Shown here in pieces: positions 45,016 to 53,765 of a DNA stretch of 64,000 bases. The notes under the pieces were generated by a model. It saw nothing but the letters and a program-made list of their open reading frames with translations, did no database searches and was not told the origin of the DNA. Positions within the stretch are counted from its first letter, which is position 1, and every line of letters begins with the position of its first letter. The translations under genes and the position numbers were made by a program. Origin of the DNA: JALYXI01 sp963716685 (GTDB lineage Bacteria > Acidobacteriota > Terriglobia > Bryobacterales > Bryobacteraceae); NCBI GenBank assembly GCA_963716685.1, contig CAVQTR010000003.1:806001-870000 (forward strand), given 5' to 3'.

Positions 45016-46464
45016 TTATGCCCTGCGGTGGCGCACCAGCAGCAACGCGGCCATCCCTGCGCCAACCAGCGCCAACGGACCCGGCTCCGGTATCGCCGTC
45101 GGCGCGAACGCCACTCCCTTAAATGTGGAATCAGCCGGAGCCGCCGCCAGTTGCGTGAACTGCTCACCTGTTGCTGGCGCAGTGGCCGTCAGCGAATCCG
45201 TAATGCCATAAAGATAAGTCGGATCCGTGTCGCCAATCGTGAAATTGGTGGCATAGAGCTGCACCTGTCCATTGACCACCTGTCCCGTCAGACCGTACAG
45301 CCCGGTGGTCCAGTCGTTGTTCGCGCTCGCGGTCTGCGTATTCGCTACCAGATTCAGTCCCGCCGCCAACGTATATTCCAGGCTCCAGGTGCCCGATCCT
45401 TCCGGACTGCTGTTCACCCATTTTTGCAGCCCGCCATCTCCCAGCGACGTGCCCGACGAAACCGTCGAAGTGTTCTTCGGAATGCCGCTGTCCGCCACAT
45501 ACAAAGTGGAAGCGTTAGCGAAGTAATAGTTCTCCGGGCTCAGGTTCACCATCTGCCCCACTGTGTTAATGCCGTTCGTATTGGCCGCCGTCACCAGCAG
45601 CTTGCCCGTGCCGCCCGCGTTGCCATAGCCGTTCAGCATCGCCGGGCCGCCGCCGCCGTTGGCCACGCTCGTGGGCGGCGTTCCCGCCGTGCCCAGCGTG
45701 CCGATATAGTCGCGATTAGTCGAACCTGATTTGCTGTCCGCCGAAACATACAGCGTGCCGTTGTGAATCTGCACCGTCCGCGTATCCTGTGACGACGAGG
45801 AACCCGCATCGTTACCCGTGATCATCGTCGCGATGGTGCTCCCCGCCTGCGTGAAGAACACTCCGCCCGTGTTGTCGCCGCTGGTCCCCTGGCCGGAGAC
45901 GTAGATGTTGGTTCCATCCGCGGTGTACGCGCTGCGCGGGTTGTTGCCATTGAACACATTGAATAGTCCGGTGCTCGAATTCACCGCCCCATTGGCATCG
46001 ATCAGAGCCACCACACGCGCCACCGCCATATAGTTCTGCCCCGGGATGCTGCCCGATTGACCCAGCGCCGTGTTCGTCGAAGACGGGCTGTACGCTCCCG
46101 GGTTCGCGTTGAACGCCGCCGCATTCACGCCGTAGCCCATCACCGTCAGATACTGCCCGTTTCCGGAAATCTGCAGTGTTCCTTCCGATGACGAGCCATA
46201 CTCACCCGACACCGCAAAGTTCGCGCCCGAACTCACCTGCGGCAGCGTCACCGAGTTCACGTAGGAAGCGCTGCTGGTCCCTGTTGGCATGTACTGGAAC
46301 AGCGTCAGCGGCGCTGCCTGGTTATCGGTGTACCCGCCCGACGTCGCGCCATACACGCCATTTCCTTCCACCGCCACCACCACGTTGCCCATGCTGAACG
46401 TGGACGCCGCGCACACCCCTGTGAACAGAGCCAAAATGAACGACATTGAGATCCGAAATCGCAC
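45016..46464 (-). CDS. PEP-CTERM sorting-signal secreted protein
   Basis: 482 residues from a GTG, or 476 from the ATG at 46446, which gives the signal peptide MSFILALFTGVCAAST. The body is rich in Ser, Thr, Gly and Asn with repeating beta segments (GTLYVSADSKSG, ANASTLYVADSGIP), resembling a propeller. The end is a canonical PEP-CTERM: IPEPGPLALVGAGMAALLLV followed by RHRRA. Exosortase would cleave near the PEP and anchor or release it; no exosortase gene is in the window. The divergent CBM9-like gene begins 46 bp away. Confidence 0.88.
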   Translation of the reverse strand: MRFRISMSFILALFTGVCAASTFSMGNVVVAVEGNGVYGATSGGYTDNQAAPLTLFQYMPTGTSSASYVNSVTLPQVSSGANFAVSGEYGSSSEGTLQISGNGQYLTVMGYGVNAAAFNANPGAYSPSSTNTALGQSGSIPGQNYMAVARVVALIDANGAVNSSTGLFNVFNGNNPRSAYTADGTNIYVSGQGTSGDNTGGVFFTQAGSTIATMITGNDAGSSSSQDTRTVQIHNGTLYVSADSKSGSTNRDYIGTLGTAGTPPTSVANGGGGPAMLNGYGNAGGTGKLLVTAANTNGINTVGQMVNLSPENYYFANASTLYVADSGIPKNTSTVSSGTSLGDGGLQKWVNSSPEGSGTWSLEYTLAAGLNLVANTQTASANNDWTTGLYGLTGQVVNGQVQLYATNFTIGDTDPTYLYGITDSLTATAPATGEQFTQLAAAPADSTFKGVAFAPTAIPEPGPLALVGAGMAALLLVRHRRA

Positions 46465-46510
46465 GAAAGCTATCCTAGCAACGCGGGATTACGATTGAAT
46501 AACAATTTCT

Positions 46511-47350
46511 ATGTTCATCCTGTTGAGCTGGTTCCTCATGCAGGCGGCAAGTGCTGCGCCGCCCACTCTCCACGCCTGGGCCGGCCGCACCCCCACGCTT
46601 GACGGCGTATTGGCTCCCGGCGAGTGGGACGATGCCACCAAATTCTCCGGCGTTCTCAACTGGAGCCATACCTTCACACCTACCACTGATGCCCACGACC
46701 TCGCGCTCATCGGCTACGTCAAGCACGACCGCGCTCGTCTATATTTTGCCTTTGATGTCACCGACGACGTGCTCTACGGCATCGATACGCCGCGCTGGCT
46801 GCCGCCCGAAAACGCCAATGCCCATGAGCTGTCTCAGCGCGGCTATCCCTGGTTCGGCGATGAGATGGAACTGCTGATTAATGCCTCCAATCGCTGGACC
46901 GGTCACGAAGGCGCGGCCGGCAACGGCTCGTCCTGGCAGATGGTCTGCAATCTCACGAAGTCTCGTCTGCACGGCGTCGGCATCGGCGGCCTGCTCGAAG
47001 GTGAGCCGCGCAGCAAACCCGAAGCCTGGAACACTTACCGCCGCTGGATCGAAACCGGCGCCCAGCAGGCCGTCGCCAAGCGCAAGCCGTCCGGCAAAGG
47101 CTACATCATCGAATGGGCCGTCAACTTCAGTCCCTGTCTCGAAATCGAGCCGGGACGTTTCTATTCGCCCGCGCTTGGCGATCGCGCCGTCGGCCTGAAC
47201 ATCGCGCTTGGCGATCTGGATACGCCCGAACAGGGCACCGGCAACTTCGGCCATTTCCATCACGAGGAATGGTTCTCCGGCGACCCCAAACTCCGCACTG
47301 AGCTGCGCGAATGGGGCACGCTCCTGCTCCATGCTGCCGTCAGGCCCTGA
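46511..47350 (+). CDS. Secreted CBM9-like carbohydrate-binding protein
   Basis: 279 residues with a signal peptide (FILLSWFLMQAASAAPP). The sequence TPTLDGVLAPGEWDDATKF and RLYFAFDVTDD followed by GDEMELLINASN is the start of CBM9-like domains found in xylanases and in DOMON-like proteins. No catalytic module is attached. It may bind sugars or be part of a sensor on the cell surface. It ends with an 11-bp convergent overlap on ftcD. Confidence 0.82.
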   Translation: MFILLSWFLMQAASAAPPTLHAWAGRTPTLDGVLAPGEWDDATKFSGVLNWSHTFTPTTDAHDLALIGYVKHDRARLYFAFDVTDDVLYGIDTPRWLPPENANAHELSQRGYPWFGDEMELLINASNRWTGHEGAAGNGSSWQMVCNLTKSRLHGVGIGGLLEGEPRSKPEAWNTYRRWIETGAQQAVAKRKPSGKGYIIEWAVNFSPCLEIEPGRFYSPALGDRAVGLNIALGDLDTPEQGTGNFGHFHHEEWFSGDPKLRTELREWGTLLLHAAVRP

Positions 47351-48194
47351 GCCGGTTCTCCAATACGGAATCGTCCGTTATATTTAGCCAGTGCAGGTCG
47401 TGTCCGGCCGAAAGCTCCAGCGCGCGCTCCGGCACCAGGCCGATCAACTCGCTGCCCATCACCGGAACTCCCGCGCTCTTCGCCTCGGCCGCCACCGCTT
47501 CGAACACCACGTGCAGCGGCGTTGCCTGAAAATCGGTGGAGTTGATCGATATCTGCACCGCGCCGCGGCTCGCCAGCTGCAGTCCGATCGCCTTCACCCC
47601 TGCATACCCGCCTGACGATGCGCGAATCCGCTTCGCGGCGCGTTTCGCCACTTCCAAATCCTCCGTGCGCAGCCAGATATTCCAAGCTACCAGGAACGGC
47701 CGCGCGCCTACCGCCGCCGCGCCCGCCGTCGGATGGCGGCCTTCTCCGATGTCCGGCTTTCCCCGAAAATCCACACGCCGCAGATTCTCCAGTGCCCGAT
47801 GCTCCGGCACCTGCGCCGCCGCTTCGTACAGATACACGGGCAGCCGGAACCGCGCCCACAGTTCCTCGCCCGTCGCGCGCGCCAGCGCAACGCATTCGCC
47901 CATGGTCGTTCCGGCCAGCGGCACAAACGGCAGCACATCCATCGCTCCCAGCCGCGGATGCACGCCGGCATGCCGCGTCAAATCGATGCGCTCCACCGCC
48001 GTGCCCGCCAACGCCACCGCTGCCGCGAACACCGCATCGCGTTCTCCTGCCACCGTCAGCACCGTGCGATGGTGATCGAAGTCCGACGTCTCATGCAGCA
48101 GCCGCGCTCCCGGCGTCTCCGTCACTGCCCGCGCCAGCGCAGCGATCGTCGCCGCATCGCGGCCTTCCGAAAAGTTGGGAACCGCTTCGATCAA
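47340..48194 (-). CDS. ftcD: Glutamate formimidoyltransferase
   Basis: 284 residues from a TTG at 48194, which overlaps the upstream hutI-like stop as TTGA and has an AGGGCGG upstream. The formiminotransferase domain is recognised from IEAVPNFSEGRD, HPRLGAMDVLPFVPLAGTTM, GEGRHPTAGAAAVGARPFLV and SINSTDFQATPLHVVFEAV. It moves the formimino group of N-formimino-glutamate to tetrahydrofolate, the last step of one histidine-degradation route. No cyclodeaminase domain is attached. hutH and hutU are not nearby. Confidence 0.9.
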   Translation of the reverse strand: MIEAVPNFSEGRDAATIAALARAVTETPGARLLHETSDFDHHRTVLTVAGERDAVFAAAVALAGTAVERIDLTRHAGVHPRLGAMDVLPFVPLAGTTMGECVALARATGEELWARFRLPVYLYEAAAQVPEHRALENLRRVDFRGKPDIGEGRHPTAGAAAVGARPFLVAWNIWLRTEDLEVAKRAAKRIRASSGGYAGVKAIGLQLASRGAVQISINSTDFQATPLHVVFEAVAAEAKSAGVPVMGSELIGLVPERALELSAGHDLHWLNITDDSVLENRLRA

Positions 48195-49417
48195 ACCGCC
48201 CTGCCGTTCCGCAGCACCGTATGCACCGGATTTGTGCCCGCGAAATACGCGATGTCGCGATAGTCGCCGCTCTTCAAAATCAGCACATTCGCCGCTTTGC
48301 CAGCCTCCAGCGACCCCGCTGTCGCGCCGCATCCCGCCGCGTACGCGCTGTTGATGGTCGCCGCAGCCAGGCTTTCCGCCGGCGTCATGTGCAGGTGTCG
48401 GCACGCCAGAGCCACAATGAACGGCATGCTGTAATACGGACTGCTTTCATAGTTGAAGTTCGACGCCAGCGAAACCGCCGCGCCACCATCGATCAGCGCG
48501 CGCGCCGGCGCAAAACGGCCTGTTCGGGATTTCCACGCCGCCCCCGGACACAGCATCACTACCACGCTCGAACCCGAGATCAGTAAAACGTCCGCCGCCG
48601 AAATCTGCTCCACATGGCTGATCGAACTCACCGCGAACTCCGCCGCCAGCCCCACCGATTCGTCGGGAAATTCTTCCTGCGCCTGGATCTTCAGACGCAG
48701 GCCCGCTTCGCGCGCCGCGCTCAAAAACCGCCGGGCATCCCGCGCCCGGAACCCGTCTGAAGCGCAGCGGATATCCACAAAGCGCGCCAGTTTGCGCCTC
48801 GCAATCTTCGTCAGCAACGGAATAGCCGTCTTCTCCAGATACGCGCCGGGGTCGAACGCGAACGCGGCCGGCGTGGTGCTCGCGAGGTAGGTAGGGATTA
48901 GCTGGATTGGCTCGAGACGCAGACTGCGATACACCCGCAGCGTCTTCACCTCACATGCTTCATCCAAGCCATAGCCGGATTGCGCTTCCACTGTCGTGGT
49001 TCCATGCCGCAGCATGTCGCCCAGCACCACCCGGCAGCGGAAATCAAGGCGCAGCCGTGAGAGCAGCCGCAGCCCGCGCGCGCCCTCCACAAAGTGCGCA
49101 CGCGCTTCACAGGCCTGCGCAAATCCCGGTTCGCCATGCGCCGCCCCCGTGTGCGAATACGCCACCCGCGCGCCGCCGTCCACAAAGGCCGGGATGACCA
49201 CCCTCCCCGTAGCATCGATTTCAATCGCACCGCGCGCTGCCGCCAGTCGCTCCAGCCGCCGCGTCGGTCCCACTTCCTCGATAATGCCGTCGCGGATCAG
49301 CATCGCGCCATCCGTAATGATGCCCGGATCGTTCAGCAGCGCTCCGCGGCGGGGCGCTTTGGGACCGCGCAGCGTCACCATCTGGCGTGCGCCGCGGATC
49401 AGGATCGCTTTGCTCAA
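48191..49417 (-). CDS. hutI: Imidazolonepropionase-like amidohydrolase lacking metal ligands
   Basis: 408 residues from a TTG. Overall it is HutI: QSGYGLDEACEVKTLRVY, LIPTYLAS, FAPARALIDGGAAVSL, and RHLHMTPAESLAAATINSAY all fit. However the four zinc ligands of HutI are replaced: the HxH of VDPHTH is G82-A-R84 (VDGGARV), the ligand His is Q245 (KIQAQEEF) and the ligand Asp is N320 (ASNFNYESS). The catalytic-side Glu (E248) and the His of SISHVEQ are kept. Coupled to ftcD by TTGA, so it seems to remain under selection, but hydrolysis of imidazolone propionate by the usual mechanism is doubtful. Confidence 0.85.
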   Translation of the reverse strand: MSKAILIRGARQMVTLRGPKAPRRGALLNDPGIITDGAMLIRDGIIEEVGPTRRLERLAAARGAIEIDATGRVVIPAFVDGGARVAYSHTGAAHGEPGFAQACEARAHFVEGARGLRLLSRLRLDFRCRVVLGDMLRHGTTTVEAQSGYGLDEACEVKTLRVYRSLRLEPIQLIPTYLASTTPAAFAFDPGAYLEKTAIPLLTKIARRKLARFVDIRCASDGFRARDARRFLSAAREAGLRLKIQAQEEFPDESVGLAAEFAVSSISHVEQISAADVLLISGSSVVVMLCPGAAWKSRTGRFAPARALIDGGAAVSLASNFNYESSPYYSMPFIVALACRHLHMTPAESLAAATINSAYAAGCGATAGSLEAGKAANVLILKSGDYRDIAYFAGTNPVHTVLRNGRAV

Positions 49418-49432
49418 AAATGCGGCTTATAC

Positions 49433-50380
49433 TTACCGCCGGCGCACTTCCACATCGCGAAGGTTGCCATCGCGCGCTTCCACGGAACAGAAGAAATCGA
49501 ATTCCGTTATGCTGCCGTCGCGGCGATACCCCACAGCGGAGCCGCGCAACCGGTCGGGACGGTCCGCCACCGCAATCGATCGAAACTCCACGCGTCCGAA
49601 GCCATCTCCTTGCAGCCGGTCCTGCACGGCGCGTTGGCAGTTCTGAAAAGCGCGATTGCCGTCCGGCGGAGGCGCTTGACGAAACTCCCCGCGGGCTTCA
49701 ATATCCGCGGAACGTATTCGTCCCGTGGCAAAATCCACTGAGCAGGAAAATCGCATCGGCTCCGGCCGGTTGCCCACCACCAGCAGCCCCGTTACCCAGT
49801 CGTTGCGTCCAGGATTATCGTCCATAGCAATGCGCCGGAACTGTACGTCGCGAGAGCCAAAGCGGTCGCCTGCCTGTCGCGCAATGGCTTCCCGGCACAC
49901 GCGCACGGCATCGTCTCCGCCGAATGCGCGCCGTCCAAAGTCGCGGCCCCCGCCGTCGCGGCCTCCCTCGCGGCCACCGCCGCCGCCATTCTCCCAGAAC
50001 AAATCGAATTTATATTTGTCGGCCCCGCCCTGCGGGTCGTCGATACGCACCGCAATCGGCCCGCCCGAGCGTGGATCGCCGATCAGCGTCTGCCTGCCGC
50101 GACCGTCCACCGGAGAAAACCGGAAGTTGTAAGGATTCGGCGGCATCGGAGAAGTGCAGTCAAAGCGGCGCAGCTGCGAAGGCTGCCCCGAAAGCGTGCG
50201 CACGTTCGCCGTGTCTCCGCGAACGGCCACTTCCGCCGCTCCATCCACCACCACTTCCAACGTGCATTTGCCGCGCCCCGGATCGCCGCCGCCGATAAAG
50301 GCCGCTCGGCGCGTGTCCTGCGCGTTGGCCAAAAACGCTGTCGCTGTAACCGCTGTCAAAACCAAAGTGCAGTGCTTCAT
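49433..50380 (-). CDS. Secreted protein with a duplicated C-terminal domain
   Basis: 315 residues with a signal peptide (MKHCTLVLTAVTATAFLANA). Residues 20-130 form a beta-rich N domain with two cysteines; a Gly/Arg linker (GGGGGREGGRDGG) then leads to two related units of about 75 residues: VCREAIARQAGDRFGSRDVQ...MRFSCSVD and NCQRAVQDRLQGDGFGRVEF...FDFFCSVEA, each with a CxxA helix and a late FxCSV strand. Function unknown. Upstream (50381-50430) is AT-rich with a good GGTGAG ribosome-binding site. Confidence 0.7.
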   Translation of the reverse strand: MKHCTLVLTAVTATAFLANAQDTRRAAFIGGGDPGRGKCTLEVVVDGAAEVAVRGDTANVRTLSGQPSQLRRFDCTSPMPPNPYNFRFSPVDGRGRQTLIGDPRSGGPIAVRIDDPQGGADKYKFDLFWENGGGGGREGGRDGGGRDFGRRAFGGDDAVRVCREAIARQAGDRFGSRDVQFRRIAMDDNPGRNDWVTGLLVVGNRPEPMRFSCSVDFATGRIRSADIEARGEFRQAPPPDGNRAFQNCQRAVQDRLQGDGFGRVEFRSIAVADRPDRLRGSAVGYRRDGSITEFDFFCSVEARDGNLRDVEVRRR

Positions 50381-50430
50381 GTCTCACCCCGCGTGAAAAA
50401 ACTGCACCTATTATTCCATATGTATTTTTG

Positions 50431-52641
50431 TTAACGCCCTGATTCCTGACCGATGTTCTTCATCAGGCTCTTTACCTTGTCCTTCAGTTCTTCCGTCGCG
50501 TCCACCATCTGATTGGTGTCATAAATTACGCGCGGCGTCAGGAAAATAATCAACTCGGTCCGCTGCTTCGAATAACTCACGCTGCCGAACAGTCCGCCCA
50601 GATAGGGGATCCGGTTCAACCCCGGAATGCCGCCATGGCTGAACAAATTGTTTTCCTGAATGATTCCGCCAATCGCCACCGTGTCGCCATCCTGCACCGT
50701 CACCTGCGTACTAATCGCGCGCTGCGAAAACGAAGGCGAGTCGATGCTGCTGCCCGAGTTCGCCGGGCTCGTCGCCTGTGGCGACGTTACGCTCTGATCG
50801 ATAATCATGGTCACCACGCCGCTCGCGTTCACCCGCGCCACAATGTTCAGCGCCACGCCCGTGCTCTGGTTCTGAATTGACTGCGTAAACTGTGATGTGC
50901 CGCCGCTCGTCAGCCCCGGGGAAACCGCCTGCGCTGCCAGTGTAGGTACCGACGAGCCTACCGTGATCGATGCCGGGATGCTGTCCGTTGCAATCACGCT
51001 CGGCGCGGAGATCACCTTGGTTCTGGTCTTCAGATCGCTCGCCGTCAGTGCGCCCAGCAGCTGTCTGCTGTGGCCCACCAGCATACCCGCCGTCAATCCC
51101 AGGCCTGCCTGACCTCCCGAGCCCAGCAGCTGCAGGCTGCTGACGCCGCCTGACGCCGCGCCCAGCTGATTCAGATAACTCTCAACGCCGTAACTCAGCG
51201 CGTCGCTCAGATCCACCTCGTAAATCTTGGCGTCGATCAGCACCTGCCGCGGCGCCACGTCCAGCTGATCCAGCAGGCGCAGAATCTGCTGCCACTGCTG
51301 CGGCGTACCCTGCACCAGAAGCGAGTTGTCCCAGGGATTGGGAATGATACGCGGCAGGTTGCCGAGCGAGGTCACGCCCGAACTGAGATAGCTGCCTGTC
51401 TGATCGGTTCCGGTGCCCGGGGCCCCAGGCGTTCCCGTCGCGCCCGCCGTACCCGTGCCGCCCGCCGCTGCCGCGCCCCCAAAGGCTCCCGTCAGCGCCG
51501 AGGGAGGCGTCGTCACCGGGCTGCCCGTCACCGCGTTCGAAGGAAACGGAGACGACGCATTGGTGGTCGCGCCATAACCCTGTGTGCCCACACCGTTCGA
51601 GAATCCACCCGCGCCGCCTGCGCCGCCCCCGCCAAACACGCCGCCATACGAAGGAGAAATATTCGAAGGAAAGCCGCCCCCGTTAAAGCGCTGCCCCGCC
51701 TGGCTGTATGCGCCGTTCGCCCCGCCCACGCCGGATTGCCCATACAACTGCGAGATCACGCCGCCAACAACCTCTGCGCGGCCGTACTTCAGCTTGTAAA
51801 AGTAGTTGTCCACTGCGCCCGCGGGCAGCTTCACCGGCACGTCCAGCTTCTTGATCCAGTCCGCTACCGCCACGAACACCCCGGCATTCGCTGCCACCGC
51901 CAGCACCGTGTTGATCCGGTCGATCGCCAGAAACTTCACCGCCGATGTCTTTTCGTTCAGCGCATACGCGCGAAAGATCGTGTCCAGTTCCTTCACCACA
52001 TCGGAAGGCCGGCTGTTCACCGTTGTAAACAGCTGAACGCGCTGTCCCGCAAACTGGTCCGCATCGAAGATATTGATCAGATCGGTGGTGCGCCGCATGT
52101 TCCGCGCGTTGTCCTGAATCATCAGCAGGTTCGCCGGCGTATACACCACCACCGTCGCGCTCTCGCCGATGAACGGATCCAGAATCGTCTTCATCTCCGC
52201 CGCGGTCATGTACTTCAGGAAGATCAGATCCAGCACCATCTGCTCGTCCTGCGGAAACTCCTTCATCCCGATCTGCGGCGCAATCGGCAGCTTGGAAGCA
52301 GCCGGCGCAGGAACGATGCGGAAGAAGTCGCCCACCTGCACCATCGCCAGTCCGTTCATGCGCAGAATGGTTTCCAGAATGGGCCGCAGGTCCGTCACCT
52401 TTACCTGACCGTACGTGCTGATGGTGACCGAGCCGCCGTTTACCTTCGGATCCAGGATGTAGTTGATGTGCAGATCGCGCGCGAGGATATCGATCACCTC
52501 CAGCAGCGATGCGTTCTTAAGGTTGTAACCAGGAGCCGCTGCTGCCGGCGGCGCGGGAGGCGGAGGAGCCTGCGCCGTGCTCAGCGCCGCCGCGGCCAGC
52601 AGCGCCATCGTCGTTCCGAACGCGCTCTTCGCCCGGATCAT
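50431..52641 (-). CDS. gspD: Type II secretion secretin GspD
   Basis: 736 residues with a signal peptide (GTTMALLAAAALSTAQA) and a proline-rich spacer. N-domains start with YNLKNASLLEVIDILARDLH, followed by further N-domain modules (TTVNSRPSDVVKELDTIF; YFYKLKYGRAEVVGGVISQ). A Gly/Ser/Ala/Thr-rich insertion of about 120 residues (around 298-418) interrupts the last N domain. The secretin core has VGSSVPTLAAQ, VTVQDGDTVAIGGIIQENN and the end SYSKQRTELIIFLTPRVI. It forms the outer-membrane pore. It overlaps the preceding small gene by ATGA and is the last gene of the operon. Confidence 0.93.
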   Translation of the reverse strand: MIRAKSAFGTTMALLAAAALSTAQAPPPPAPPAAAAPGYNLKNASLLEVIDILARDLHINYILDPKVNGGSVTISTYGQVKVTDLRPILETILRMNGLAMVQVGDFFRIVPAPAASKLPIAPQIGMKEFPQDEQMVLDLIFLKYMTAAEMKTILDPFIGESATVVVYTPANLLMIQDNARNMRRTTDLINIFDADQFAGQRVQLFTTVNSRPSDVVKELDTIFRAYALNEKTSAVKFLAIDRINTVLAVAANAGVFVAVADWIKKLDVPVKLPAGAVDNYFYKLKYGRAEVVGGVISQLYGQSGVGGANGAYSQAGQRFNGGGFPSNISPSYGGVFGGGGAGGAGGFSNGVGTQGYGATTNASSPFPSNAVTGSPVTTPPSALTGAFGGAAAAGGTGTAGATGTPGAPGTGTDQTGSYLSSGVTSLGNLPRIIPNPWDNSLLVQGTPQQWQQILRLLDQLDVAPRQVLIDAKIYEVDLSDALSYGVESYLNQLGAASGGVSSLQLLGSGGQAGLGLTAGMLVGHSRQLLGALTASDLKTRTKVISAPSVIATDSIPASITVGSSVPTLAAQAVSPGLTSGGTSQFTQSIQNQSTGVALNIVARVNASGVVTMIIDQSVTSPQATSPANSGSSIDSPSFSQRAISTQVTVQDGDTVAIGGIIQENNLFSHGGIPGLNRIPYLGGLFGSVSYSKQRTELIIFLTPRVIYDTNQMVDATEELKDKVKSLMKNIGQESGR

Positions 52642-53024
52642 TGTTTGTTCTTCAGACGGTCGACAATCTTCTGCTCATTCGCGTCGAGGTCGCTGGTCTT
52701 CTTGTCCCATTTCGTCGTCCCGAACGGCGTCGGCTTTTCAAAGTGAACCGTGTCGCCGCTGATCGTCGCCTTCGTCAGCGTATCTTCCATCTGCGGCTGC
52801 ACCGGCGCGGGTTTGTCTTCCGCCTTCGCCACACCGAACGGCGTCTTGCGATACACCCACTTCTTGCCTTTGGCATCGGTATAGCGGAAGCTGCCGTCTT
52901 CGGTTTCCTTCGCGCCGGCGGGAATGGTAATCTCCGTTGCCTGCACGGGAGCTTTCTTGCTCTTGTCGTCGGCAGCTCCCAGCAGGGCCGTGCCCAGCAG
53001 CAGTAGCGTCGTTATGTTCTTCAT
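52638..53024 (-). CDS. Small exported protein of the T2SS operon
   Basis: 128 residues with a signal peptide (MKNITTLLLLGTALLGAAD). The mature part is charged and contains two related elements, WVYRKTPFGVAKAEDKP and VHFEKPTPFGTTKWDKK. The PTPFG piece recurs at the C terminus of the GspC-like protein encoded upstream (LEPTPFGNACRW). It lies 15 bp after that gene and is ATGA-coupled to gspD, where a pilotin or secretin-assembly factor would be expected. No lipobox is present, so a classical lipoprotein pilotin is excluded. Confidence 0.7.
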   Translation of the reverse strand: MKNITTLLLLGTALLGAADDKSKKAPVQATEITIPAGAKETEDGSFRYTDAKGKKWVYRKTPFGVAKAEDKPAPVQPQMEDTLTKATISGDTVHFEKPTPFGTTKWDKKTSDLDANEQKIVDRLKNKQ

Positions 53025-53039
53025 CGTTTCCTTTGCCGT

Positions 53040-53765
53040 CTAATTGGTCTTGATCCACCGGCAGGCATTGCCGAACGGAGTTGGTTCCAGAATCTTGCGA
53101 TACCCATCCGCCACCGTTCCGGCCGGTGAGGGATCGTTCGGACTGCACGCCTTCACGTTGTCGCCAATCGTGATCGCCGAAGGTTTCGCCGCCGCCGGAG
53201 GCCCGCTCGGAGCCGCTCCCGATGGCGCCACATTCGCCGCGGCCGTCGCCGGCGCTCCCTCTGGCGGAGCCGCCGGACGGTCGGTCAGCTCGTCCACTTT
53301 CTTATCGATGCGCTTCCCGTCCCATTCGAAACCCACGGTCTGCGTCGTCAGCGCCACCAGCTTGAAATCGCCCACCATGTCGCCGACATGCACGCCATGC
53401 GTACGCGCGCCCGGCTTCTCCGCCATCAGCGCCGTCATGCCGCTCGGTAATCCCATCACGCCGAACAGCACCGGCAGCGGCGGCATTTTCTTCGGAGGAG
53501 GCGGCGCAACCACATCCACAATGACGTTGGGATTGCGATCTTTGGCGAAAAGATTCTTCTGCGCCACATCCGCATACGCCACCCCGGTAAACGGGTCAGG
53601 CTTCGGCGTCGGCACAATCGCCGGCGGCGGCACCGGCTTCACCGGATTCTTACGAACCACCGCTGCCGTGCGCTGGTCCGCCAGATACTGCTCGCGCAGC
53701 TTCCATCCGGCCGCCACCGTCAGCCCCGCCAGCACCAGGTTCAGCAGGATGAGCCTGCGGTTCAA
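53040..53765 (-). CDS. GspC/PilP-like inner-membrane clamp protein
   Basis: 241 residues from a TTG at 53765 that overlaps the previous stop (TTGA). One N-terminal helix (ILLNLVLAGLTVAAGWKL), a proline-rich linker and a compact beta domain (LFGVMGLPSGMTALM, HVGDMVGDFKLVALTTQTVGF) resemble the HR domain of GspC or PilP, which links the secretin to the inner-membrane complex. The C terminus is an Ala/Pro spacer and a final YRKILEPTPFGNACRWIK. Assignment depends on context as much as sequence. Confidence 0.75.
   Translation of the reverse strand: MNRRLILLNLVLAGLTVAAGWKLREQYLADQRTAAVVRKNPVKPVPPPAIVPTPKPDPFTGVAYADVAQKNLFAKDRNPNVIVDVVAPPPPKKMPPLPVLFGVMGLPSGMTALMAEKPGARTHGVHVGDMVGDFKLVALTTQTVGFEWDGKRIDKKVDELTDRPAAPPEGAPATAAANVAPSGAAPSGPPAAAKPSAITIGDNVKACSPNDPSPAGTVADGYRKILEPTPFGNACRWIKTN

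Noticed and set aside
51736..52746. Plus-strand ORF of 336 codons opposite gspD
   Set aside because: His/Arg-rich shadow of the secretin gene, without a signal, motif or credible start.
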